From Zeimonas sp003577305 (GTDB lineage: Bacteria > Pseudomonadota > Gammaproteobacteria > Burkholderiales > Burkholderiaceae_E): a stretch of 64,000 nucleotides of DNA. The DNA lies in contig SZOX01000003.1 of the NCBI GenBank assembly GCA_030263385.1, positions 186,001 to 250,000 of the forward strand, in the 5' to 3' direction. Numbering within the stretch: the first letter of the stretch is position 1; each line of letters starts with the position of its first letter. The notes beneath the pieces were generated by a model, which worked only from the letters and a program-made list of their open reading frames with translations, was not told where the DNA came from and made no database searches. The translations under genes were made by a program, and so were the position numbers. This document shows, piece by piece, positions 17,760-24,807 of this stretch.

Positions 17760-18659
17760 CTACGCTGCCGCCACGGGAACCGCCGCGCTTGCCGCCACCC
17801 GCTGCAGCAGCCGCTCCCAGCCGGCCTCGACGTCGGCCTGCAGCGTCTCGATCTCGGCCTGCTTCAGGTGCCGGTAGCGGCGCTGCAGCGCGAGGTAATC
17901 GGCGACCGGGCGCGTGCGCTGCGCGTGATTGAGCGTGTAGCGGTGGCCGTGCTCGACCTCGTACAGCGGGAACACGCCGCTCTCGACCGCGAAGCGTGCG
18001 GCACGCAGCCCGCCGTCGTCGGGCAGGCCCCAGCCGTCGATGCACGGGATCAGAAGCGTGAGCAGTCGCGTGCCGCGGATCGCCTTCGCCCTGTTCACCT
18101 TGCCCACCAGGTCGGGCAGGAAGCCGGCAGTGGCCGTCGCCGCATACGGGATGTCGTGAGCGGCCATGATCTCGGTGAGGTTTTTCTTTCGCGAGAGCTT
18201 GCCGGCGGGAGTCGATCCGGTCGACGCGAAGCGCGGCGTCGACGACGACTTCTGCGCTCCGGTGTTCATGTAGCCCTCGTTGTCGAGGCACACGTAGAGG
18301 AAGTTCTCGTTGCGCTCGACCGCCGACGACAGGCACTGGAAACCGATGTCGTAGGTGCCGCCGTCGCCGGCGAAGACGACCACCTGCGTGTCGCGCTTGC
18401 CTTGCGCGTCGAGCGCGCGGCGCAGCCCCGAGGCGGCCGCGGCACTCGACTCCAGCGTCGGCTGGTACACCGGGATGCGCAGCGACGAGAACGGCTGCGG
18501 CCCGGCGATGATCGCCATGCACGACGGCGGGACGACGGCGACCGTGTCCGGCCCGAGCGTGGCGAGCACGTGCCGCACCGAGAGCGCCTCGATGCAGCCC
18601 GGGCACGCTGCGTGCCCCGAGCAGAACATCGCTTCTTCCACGACTTCGAGCCTTTTCAT
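17760..18659 (-). CDS. 2-oxoacid oxidoreductase beta subunit (PorB/PadI type, TPP-binding)
   Basis: A 299-residue thiamine-diphosphate-binding subunit. The N-terminal cluster Cys13, Cys19 and Cys22 (CSGHAACPGC), together with a later Cys in LIPCIDGW near residue 210, would bind the [4Fe-4S] cluster next to TPP. The TPP/Mg motif is GDGGTYDIG at 98-106, continuing with NENFLYVCLDNEGYMNTG. Wording of these motifs is close to what I recall for PadI of phenylglyoxylate dehydrogenase and for archaeal-type pyruvate:ferredoxin oxidoreductase beta. It is the last gene of the four-gene operon, 28 bases after the alpha subunit. The 2-oxoacid used cannot be decided from sequence alone. Confidence 0.87.
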   Translation of the reverse strand: MKRLEVVEEAMFCSGHAACPGCIEALSVRHVLATLGPDTVAVVPPSCMAIIAGPQPFSSLRIPVYQPTLESSAAAASGLRRALDAQGKRDTQVVVFAGDGGTYDIGFQCLSSAVERNENFLYVCLDNEGYMNTGAQKSSSTPRFASTGSTPAGKLSRKKNLTEIMAAHDIPYAATATAGFLPDLVGKVNRAKAIRGTRLLTLLIPCIDGWGLPDDGGLRAARFAVESGVFPLYEVEHGHRYTLNHAQRTRPVADYLALQRRYRHLKQAEIETLQADVEAGWERLLQRVAASAAVPVAAA

Positions 18660-18687
18660 CGCGATCTCCCCGTTCTCGCGCAGCGCG

Positions 18688-19911
18688 TCAGCTCAGCCAG
18701 ACCGACTCGGGGCCAGCGTCGCAAGACGCGGCGTTGCGCACGAATTCGCAGATGCGCTCGGGCGGCACGTTCACGCCGCCGACCCCGGCGAGCAGCCCGC
18801 GGATCGTGGGCGCATCGGGCATTCCGTAGAGCGCCGAGCGCAACTCCTGGTGCAGCACGCCGCCGCAGCCCGGCGAATAGTTGCGGTCGAGAACGATCGC
18901 CTCGGCGACGCCGGCGAGCGCCGCCCGCAGCGCGGCGACCGGCAACGGCCGGAACAGCCGCACCTTCACCAGGCCGACCGCGACCCCCGCGTCGCGCATC
19001 GCGTCGACGGCGTCGCGCGCGGTGCCGCACATGCTGCCCATGGTCACCAGCACCGTGCGCGCGCCGTCGCAGCGATAGCGCTCGACGATGCCCCAGCTGC
19101 GGCCGGTGAGCCGCGCCCATTCGCGGTCGACCTCGGCCGCGAGCTGCGGCACCTTCGCCATCGCTTCGGCGAGTTCGCGCCGGTGCCGCGCGAACATCTC
19201 CTGCGTGACCACGTTGCCCCACGATTCGACCTGCGCCGGGTCGATGCGGTGCGGGGGCGCGTATTCGGGCAGGTACGCATCGACCAGTTCCTGCGCCGGC
19301 ACCTTCACCGGCTCGAGCGCGTGCGAGACGTAGAACGCGTCGTGGTTCACCATCGCCGGAACCAGCACCGCTTCGGCGATGCGAAACGCCTGGATCACGC
19401 TGTCGAGCGATTCCTGGGCGCTTTCGCTGTAGAGCTGGATCCAGCCGGTGTCGCGCTGCGCGAGGCTGTCGGTCTGGTCGGGCCAGAACGCCCACGGCGA
19501 CGCGACCGTGCGATTCACGTTGGCCACTACGATCGGCGCGCGCGCGCCGCTGGCGTAGTGCAGCACCTCGTGCATCAGCAGCAGGCCCTGCGAGGCGGTC
19601 GCGGTGAACACGCGCACTCCGGCGAGCGAGGCCGGAATGCACGCGGCCATCACCGAGTGCTCCGACTCGGGCGTGATGACTTCGGCGTCGAACTCGCCGG
19701 CGGCCTCGAACTCGGTGAGCTTCTCGAGGATCGGCGTCTGGGGCGTGATCGGATAGCCGGGCGCGAATTTCGGACGCGCGAGCTTCGCGGCCCAGGCCAC
19801 CGCGTGGTTGCCGGTGAGCAGCATCGTGCGTTCGCGCGCAGGCGCGCCGCTCGCGCTCGGTGCCGTGCCCGCGGCGTTCAGCGCATCGGGCCGCGACAGG
19901 ACCTTGCTCAT
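18688..19911 (-). CDS. 2-oxoacid oxidoreductase alpha subunit (PorA/PadG type)
   Basis: A 407-residue alpha subunit with the pyrimidine-binding domain (AAKLARPKFAPGYPITPQTP, TASQGLLLMHEVLHYASGAR) and the transketolase C-terminal-like domain (about 260-340, LVTMGSMCGTARDAVD). In this family it completes the TPP site with the beta subunit and binds the 2-oxoacid. The start at 19911 has a strong GGAGG eight bases away. Its ATG overlaps the stop of the upstream fused flavoprotein gene (ATGA), so the two subunits are translationally coupled. Confidence 0.87.
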   Translation of the reverse strand: MSKVLSRPDALNAAGTAPSASGAPARERTMLLTGNHAVAWAAKLARPKFAPGYPITPQTPILEKLTEFEAAGEFDAEVITPESEHSVMAACIPASLAGVRVFTATASQGLLLMHEVLHYASGARAPIVVANVNRTVASPWAFWPDQTDSLAQRDTGWIQLYSESAQESLDSVIQAFRIAEAVLVPAMVNHDAFYVSHALEPVKVPAQELVDAYLPEYAPPHRIDPAQVESWGNVVTQEMFARHRRELAEAMAKVPQLAAEVDREWARLTGRSWGIVERYRCDGARTVLVTMGSMCGTARDAVDAMRDAGVAVGLVKVRLFRPLPVAALRAALAGVAEAIVLDRNYSPGCGGVLHQELRSALYGMPDAPTIRGLLAGVGGVNVPPERICEFVRNAASCDAGPESVWLS

Positions 19912-21629
19912 TTCACCTCCTCGATCATTTCCATCGAGCCGGTCGGGCACTCGCGCACGCAGATGCCGCAGCCCTTGCAGTAATTGCCATCGACTTCGTA
20001 GCCGCCGTCGGGCAGGCGCCGGATCGCGAGGTCGGGGCAGTAGTGGAAGCAGTTGTCGCACGAGATGCAGGTGCCGCACGAAAAACAGCGCCGGGCCTCG
20101 GCGAGCGCGCGCTCGATCTCGAGGCCGAGCTGCACTTCCGCGTCGCCGAGCCGCTCGGACACGGGAAGGCGCGCTTCGGGCGCGCGCGGCGCCTGCGGGT
20201 AATAGAAGGTGGCGATCGCATCGAGCGGAACGAGCTGCTGCACGTCGATGCCCAGGCCCGGCAGGCGCGCGCCGGCGAGACTCGCGCGCAACGCGTTCTC
20301 GCCGGCGCCCTCCGGCACCGGCACGGGGACGGCCTTCTCCGACAACGCACGATCGATCGCGAGCGCCGCGCGCTTGCCCATGCCGATCGCCTCGGTGACG
20401 AAGCGCGCCATGCTCGCGACGTCGCCGCCGGCGTAGACTCCCTCGGCCTCGGTGGCCTGCTGCGCGTCGACCCGCAGCAGCGCGCCGTCGGCCGGCACCG
20501 ACTGCGCGAAGGGGGCGAGGTCGGGATCCTGGCCGATCGACGGCACGATCGCGTCGGCCTCGAGGCAGAACCCGCTGCCGGGGATCGGCTCGACGCGAAA
20601 GCGGCCGCGCTCGGCGCCCGCGACGAAATTCACGCGCGCGCATTCGAGCGTGACGCGACCCTGCTCGCGGCCGGCGCGCACGAGCGACGCGCCGTCGACG
20701 AGCTGCACGCCCTCCTCGAGCGCCTCCTCGACCTCGGCGCGCTGCGCCGGCATCTGCTCGCGCGATTCGAGCGCGAGCATCGTGACCTCGTGGCCTGCGC
20801 GACGCGCGCTGCGCGCGACGTCGATCGCCGCGCTGCCGCCGCCGATCACGACGATGCTGCGACCGAGGGCCGGCGCCTCGCCCGCGTTCGCCTGCGCGAG
20901 CCAGGTCGCCCCGTCGACCACCCAGGGCTGCCGGTAGTCGAGTTGCGGCAGGCGCTTCGGCAGCCGCGCGCCCGCCGCCACGTAGACCGCATCGAAGGAC
21001 TCGCGCAGCTGCGCGAAGGCGGCCGGCGAGTCGATCGGCTCGCCGCAGCGCAACTCGACGCCGAGCGCGACGATGCGGGCGATCTCGCCGTCGAGCACGT
21101 GGCGCGGCAACCGGTATGCGGGAATGCCGTCGCGCATCAGGCCGCCGGCTCGCGGCCGCGATTCGAACACCGTGACCGCATAGCCGCGGCGGCGCAGGTG
21201 ATAGGCGGCCGACAGCCCCGACGGGCCGGCGCCGACGATGGCGATGCGCTCGCTGCGCTCGAGCGCCGGCGCCGGATACGACCAACCCTGCGCGAGGCCG
21301 AGGTCGCCCACGTGCCGCTCGAGCCTGCAGATCGACAAAGGCTCGTCGTAGCCCTGCCGGTTGCACGCGGTTTCGCAGGGATGATGGCAGACGCGGCCCG
21401 CCACTGCGGGGAACGGGTTGTTGCGCGTGAGGATCTCCCATGCGCCGCGGAAGTCGCGTTCGCGCGCGCGGCCGATCCAGTGCGCGATGTCGCCGTTCAC
21501 CGGGCAGGCGGCGTGGCACGGCGAGGGTGCGCTCACGTGGCGCGGCAATCTCGCGCGCCAGGTGCCGGTCTTGAAGACCTCGGTGCTGCCGGTCGTCCAG
21601 GTGGTGGGGGGCAGGGTTCGTGCGTTCAT
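19908..21629 (-). CDS. GltD-like flavoprotein fused to 2x[4Fe-4S] ferredoxin (delta) domain
   Basis: A 573-residue electron-transfer subunit with three parts. Residues 30-105 carry a GltD/DPYD-type Cys set (38, 42, 81, 85, 89). Residues 125-450 form an FAD- and NAD(P)-binding domain, with GAGPSG at 133-138 and GGGSAA at 263-268. The C-terminus holds two [4Fe-4S] motifs, starting at Cys515 (CFSCGTCISC...) and Cys551 (CKGCGICVRECP). The fusion joins the usual delta ferredoxin to a pyridine-nucleotide oxidoreductase, so the complex probably passes electrons from the 2-oxoacid to NAD(P)+ (or runs in reverse) without free ferredoxin. The start at 21629 overlaps the gamma-subunit stop. Confidence 0.86.
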   Translation of the reverse strand: MNARTLPPTTWTTGSTEVFKTGTWRARLPRHVSAPSPCHAACPVNGDIAHWIGRARERDFRGAWEILTRNNPFPAVAGRVCHHPCETACNRQGYDEPLSICRLERHVGDLGLAQGWSYPAPALERSERIAIVGAGPSGLSAAYHLRRRGYAVTVFESRPRAGGLMRDGIPAYRLPRHVLDGEIARIVALGVELRCGEPIDSPAAFAQLRESFDAVYVAAGARLPKRLPQLDYRQPWVVDGATWLAQANAGEAPALGRSIVVIGGGSAAIDVARSARRAGHEVTMLALESREQMPAQRAEVEEALEEGVQLVDGASLVRAGREQGRVTLECARVNFVAGAERGRFRVEPIPGSGFCLEADAIVPSIGQDPDLAPFAQSVPADGALLRVDAQQATEAEGVYAGGDVASMARFVTEAIGMGKRAALAIDRALSEKAVPVPVPEGAGENALRASLAGARLPGLGIDVQQLVPLDAIATFYYPQAPRAPEARLPVSERLGDAEVQLGLEIERALAEARRCFSCGTCISCDNCFHYCPDLAIRRLPDGGYEVDGNYCKGCGICVRECPTGSMEMIEEVK

Positions 21630-22183
21630 GCGGCGCTCCGCTGAAGTTGCGCGTCGACGCTGCGCCAGCCTTCTTCGCAGGCGGCGGCGTTCGCCTCCTT
21701 CTGCCTGGGCGCTTCGTCGATCAGCGTGCGCTGCAGCGCCTCGAGCGACGGCTTGCCGGTGGCGCGCGCCAGCGCGCCGAGCAGCACCGAATTGACGATG
21801 CGCCCCAGCCCGTGGCGGCGTGCGACCGCGATCGCGTCGACCGCAATCACGCGGCGGCCCGGCAGCAGCGCCGCGAAATGCTGCGGCGGCTGCGCGGAGT
21901 TCACGACGATCAGCGCGTGCGGCGCGGCGCTCGCGAGGAGCCGGCCCTCGAGCAGGCTGGCGTCGAAGCAGAGGATGGCGTCGGCCGCCTCGATGTCGCA
22001 GCGTACGCGAATCGGCCTGTCGTCGACGCGAATGTACGAGCTGACCGGCGTTCCGCGCCTTGCGCCGCCGTAGCTCGCGAAGCTCTGCACCTGCCGGCCT
22101 TCGGCGAAGAACGCGGTGGCGAGCAGGTTGCCCGCGGTTTGCGCGCCTTGTCCGCCGCGCCCCTGGACGATGATCTGCAGCAC
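21626..22183 (-). CDS. 2-oxoacid oxidoreductase gamma subunit (PorG/PadE type)
   Basis: A 185-residue gamma subunit with the family-defining N-terminus IIVQGRGGQGAQTAGNLLA (residues 4-22), followed by ASYGGARRGTPVSSYIR. It is the first gene of the operon, with order gamma, flavoprotein-delta fusion, alpha, beta. The start is a GTG at 22183 with AGGAGG six bases upstream. The stop overlaps the next start as ATGA. In this superfamily gamma packs on the alpha-beta core and is needed for CoA-dependent turnover. Confidence 0.87.
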   Translation of the reverse strand: MLQIIVQGRGGQGAQTAGNLLATAFFAEGRQVQSFASYGGARRGTPVSSYIRVDDRPIRVRCDIEAADAILCFDASLLEGRLLASAAPHALIVVNSAQPPQHFAALLPGRRVIAVDAIAVARRHGLGRIVNSVLLGALARATGKPSLEALQRTLIDEAPRQKEANAAACEEGWRSVDAQLQRSAA

Positions 22184-22348
22184 GATGCCTCCTCGACCGG
22201 ATCCGCGTTTCTTCGCGCGAAGGCCGGCACGTCGATGTCCAGTCGACCACTACATCGCTTGCCGGCGGAGGCGTCCTTGATCTGCCGCAAGAAGGGCCCC
22301 GTCGGCGCTCGCGTCGACCGGGCGAATCACCGGCGCGCCGGGGCGCGG

Positions 22349-22570
22349 CTAGTGAGCGTCGTGGACGATGGCGCCGGGGGCCAGCCGGTAGGTGGTGCTG
22401 CAGTAGGGGCACTGCGCCGCCTTGCCGTGCGTCACGTCGAGGTAGACGCGCGGATGCGAGGACCACAGCGGCATCTTCGGGTTCGGGCAATGCGCCGGCA
22501 GCTCGGAAGCGTCGAGTTCGACCAGGCCGCGCGGCGGCAGGCCGGCGGCGCGCGTGGCGGAATCGCTCAT
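22349..22570 (-). CDS. zf-CHCC zinc-finger protein
   Basis: A 73-residue protein with the CHCC zinc-finger pattern: Cys28, a His near residue 39, and Cys54-x2-Cys57 (CPYC). The core reads HPRVYLDVTHGKAAQCPYC. Homologous domains occur in the mitochondrial complex I subunit NDUFS6. It follows ilvE by 23 bases on the same strand, an arrangement I recall in many Burkholderiales, so it is probably in the ilvE operon. Its role there is unknown. Confidence 0.85.
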   Translation of the reverse strand: MSDSATRAAGLPPRGLVELDASELPAHCPNPKMPLWSSHPRVYLDVTHGKAAQCPYCSTTYRLAPGAIVHDAH

Positions 22571-22593
22571 CGCGTGATGTCCTTCGTGTGGCG

Positions 22594-23514
22594 TCAGACG
22601 GGAGTGAGCCACTTCGCGTAACTGCCGTTGCGCCCGCCCACCACGTCGAAGAACACCGACTGCAGCCTGGCGGTGACCGGGCCGCGGAAACCCTCGCCGA
22701 TCTGGCGGTCGTCGAGTTCGCGGATCGGCGTGATCTCGGCCGCGGTGCCGCTGAAGAAGGCTTCGTCGGCGCAGTACATCTCGTCGCGGGTGATGCGCTT
22801 CTCGCGCACCTCGACGCCGAGATCGCGGGCGATCGTGATCACCGAGTCGCGGGTGATGCCGTCCAGGCACGACGCGAGGTCGGGCGTGTAGAGGATGCCG
22901 TTGCGCACGATGAAGACGTTCTCGCCGGCGCCCTCGGAGACGTAGCCCTCGGTGTCGAGCAGCAGCGCTTCGTCGTAGCCGTGCGCGGCGACTTCCTGGT
23001 TGGCGAGGATCGAGTTGATGTAGTAGCCGCTCGCCTTCGCGCGCACCAGCGAGACGTTCACGTGGTGACGCGAATACGAGGAGGTCTTCACGCGGATGCC
23101 CTTCGTGAGGCCTTCCTCGCCGAGGTACGCGCCCCAGGACCACGCGGCCACCGCGACGTGGATCGAGTTGCCGCGCGGCGAGACGCCGAGCTTCTCCGAG
23201 CCGATCCAGGCGATCGGCCGCAGGTAGCACGACTCGAGCCCGTTGGCGCGCACCACGTCTTTCTGCGCCTGGACGATCTCGTCGAACGAGTACGGCAGCT
23301 GCATCTGGAAGATCTTGGCCGAGTTGAACAGCCGGCGCGTGTGCTCGGGCAGCCTGAAGACCGAGGTGCCCGACGGCGTCTTGTAGGCGCGCACTCCCTC
23401 GAACACCGCCATTCCGTAGTGCAGCGAGTGGGTGAGCACGTGGATCCTGGCGTCGCGCCAATCGACCATCTTGCCGTCGAACCAGATCTGACCGTCGCGG
23501 TCCGCCATCGACAT
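22594..23514 (-). CDS. ilvE: Branched-chain amino acid aminotransferase
   Basis: A 306-residue fold-type IV PLP enzyme that transfers the amino group between glutamate and the 2-oxo acids of Leu, Ile and Val. The PLP Lys is Lys160 in VRAKASGYYINS. The phosphate-binding EGAGENVFIV and the C-terminal TAAEITPIREL segment are intact, and FEGVRAYKT near residue 39 is diagnostic for IlvE. The ATG at 23514 has GGGAG eight bases upstream. A second ATG two codons later is possible. It is divergent from the MFS gene and followed by the zf-CHCC gene. Confidence 0.95.
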   Translation of the reverse strand: MSMADRDGQIWFDGKMVDWRDARIHVLTHSLHYGMAVFEGVRAYKTPSGTSVFRLPEHTRRLFNSAKIFQMQLPYSFDEIVQAQKDVVRANGLESCYLRPIAWIGSEKLGVSPRGNSIHVAVAAWSWGAYLGEEGLTKGIRVKTSSYSRHHVNVSLVRAKASGYYINSILANQEVAAHGYDEALLLDTEGYVSEGAGENVFIVRNGILYTPDLASCLDGITRDSVITIARDLGVEVREKRITRDEMYCADEAFFSGTAAEITPIRELDDRQIGEGFRGPVTARLQSVFFDVVGGRNGSYAKWLTPV

Positions 23515-23548
23515 GGAAATTCTCCCGTTTGCGCGCGAAAACCACTCA

Positions 23549-23578
23549 TTCTAGCGAACGCGTGCCCGGGCGCTAAAC
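23549..23578 (-). promoter_or_regulatory. Putative promoter of ilvE
   Basis: Reading on the minus strand, TTTAGC (23573-23578) and TAGAAT (23549-23554) are separated by 18 bases. This would give a leader of about 27 bases before the ilvE ATG, which has room for the visible Shine-Dalgarno. The opposite strand of the same bases holds TAAACT, a possible -10 box for the MFS gene. Confidence 0.45.
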
Positions 23579-23588
23579 TCCGGTCCTC

Positions 23589-24797
23589 ATGTTCGCGACG
23601 CTGCGCTTCCAGATCGGCCTGCTCACGCTGATGCAGGCGCTATTGCTCACCAACAACGCCACGCTGATCGCGGTCAACGGCCTGGCCGGCCTGCAGCTGG
23701 CCGACAACAAGCTGTTCGCGACCTTTCCGGTCACCGGGTACGTGCTCGGCGGCGCGGTCTGGGCGATGCCGGCCGCGGCGTTCATGCGGCGCTACGGCCG
23801 GCGCGCCGGCTACACCGTCGGCTCGCTCGCGGCGATCGCGGGCGCCGTGCTCGCCTGGCACGCGATGACGATCGGCAGCCTGGCATTGCTGTGCGCGGCA
23901 ACCTTCGTCTGCGGCCTGTACAACGCGTTCGGCGCGAGCCTGCGCTTCGCCGCGGCCGACGCCGCCGAAACCTGGCGCCCGGGCTTTCGCGCGCGCGCCA
24001 TCTCGCTGGTGCTCACCGGCGGCATTGCCGGAGGGGTGATCGGGCCCGAGGTGTCGAAGTGGTCGCGCGAGTGGCTGCCGGCGCAATTCGCCGGCACCTA
24101 CCTGACGCTGATCGGCTTCGCGCTCGCTTCGCTGCTGCTCGCGCAACTGCTGCGGCTCGAGGCGCCGCGCCTGGCCGCCGCCGCGGCGGGCCCGGCGCGT
24201 GCGCTCGCCGAGATCCTTCGCGAGCCGGCGTGCTGGGTGGCGATCCTGTGCGCGGCGCTCGCCTACGGCGTGATGAACCTCCTGATGGTGGCCACGCCCC
24301 TGGCCATGGAGGTGTGCAGCCACCCCTATCCGGCGGCCGCGCTGGTGATCGAATGGCACGTGATCGGCATGTTCGCGCCGGGGTTCTTCACCGGCTCGCT
24401 GATCGGCCGTTTCGGCGTCCTGCCGGTGATCGCCGCCGGCTGCCTGCTGATGCTGGGCTGCGTGGCGATCGCGCTCTCAGGCGTCGAGCTGATGCACTTC
24501 GTCTCCGCGCTGATCCTGCTCGGCATCGGCTGGAACTTCATGTACACCGGCGCCACGACGCTGCTCACCAGCGCCTACCGGCCCGGCGAGAAGAACAAGG
24601 TGCAGGGCTTCATGGACCTGTGCGTGTTCACCGTGATGATCACCAGCTCGGCGTCGTCGGGCGCGCTGCTGTTCGTGAACGGCTGGTCGATCCTGAACCT
24701 GCTGTCGCTGCCGTTCGTGCTGGCCGCGCTCGGTGCGGTCGCCTGGCTGGCGCGGCGCAACAGCCGGACGCCCGGCGCCGGGACGATCGTGGTGTGA
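23589..24797 (+). CDS. Major facilitator superfamily transporter
   Basis: A 402-residue inner-membrane protein with about twelve hydrophobic helices, laid out as two six-helix halves around a central loop near residues 195-210. The motif between helices 2 and 3 (AFMRRYGRRAGYTVGS) is the usual MFS motif A variant. The substrate is not evident. It is divergent from ilvE across 74 bases, with a TAAACT hexamer only nine bases before the ATG. Its last five codons and stop lie inside a short dispersed repeat shared with the region after the cobalamin adenosyltransferase gene. Confidence 0.85.
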   Translation: MFATLRFQIGLLTLMQALLLTNNATLIAVNGLAGLQLADNKLFATFPVTGYVLGGAVWAMPAAAFMRRYGRRAGYTVGSLAAIAGAVLAWHAMTIGSLALLCAATFVCGLYNAFGASLRFAAADAAETWRPGFRARAISLVLTGGIAGGVIGPEVSKWSREWLPAQFAGTYLTLIGFALASLLLAQLLRLEAPRLAAAAAGPARALAEILREPACWVAILCAALAYGVMNLLMVATPLAMEVCSHPYPAAALVIEWHVIGMFAPGFFTGSLIGRFGVLPVIAAGCLLMLGCVAIALSGVELMHFVSALILLGIGWNFMYTGATTLLTSAYRPGEKNKVQGFMDLCVFTVMITSSASSGALLFVNGWSILNLLSLPFVLAALGAVAWLARRNSRTPGAGTIVV

Positions 24798-24807
24798 ACA
24801 CGCCCTA
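24780..24807 (-). repeat. Short dispersed repeat, copy A (directly after glnE stop)
   Basis: Read on the minus strand from the glnE TAG stop, the sequence contains TGTTCACACCACGATCG followed by TCCC. The copy at 39738-39767 is nearly identical (TGTTCACACTACGATCG then GTCCC) and also begins at a TAG stop. Here the repeat also encodes the C-terminus of the convergent MFS protein. Confidence 0.5.
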
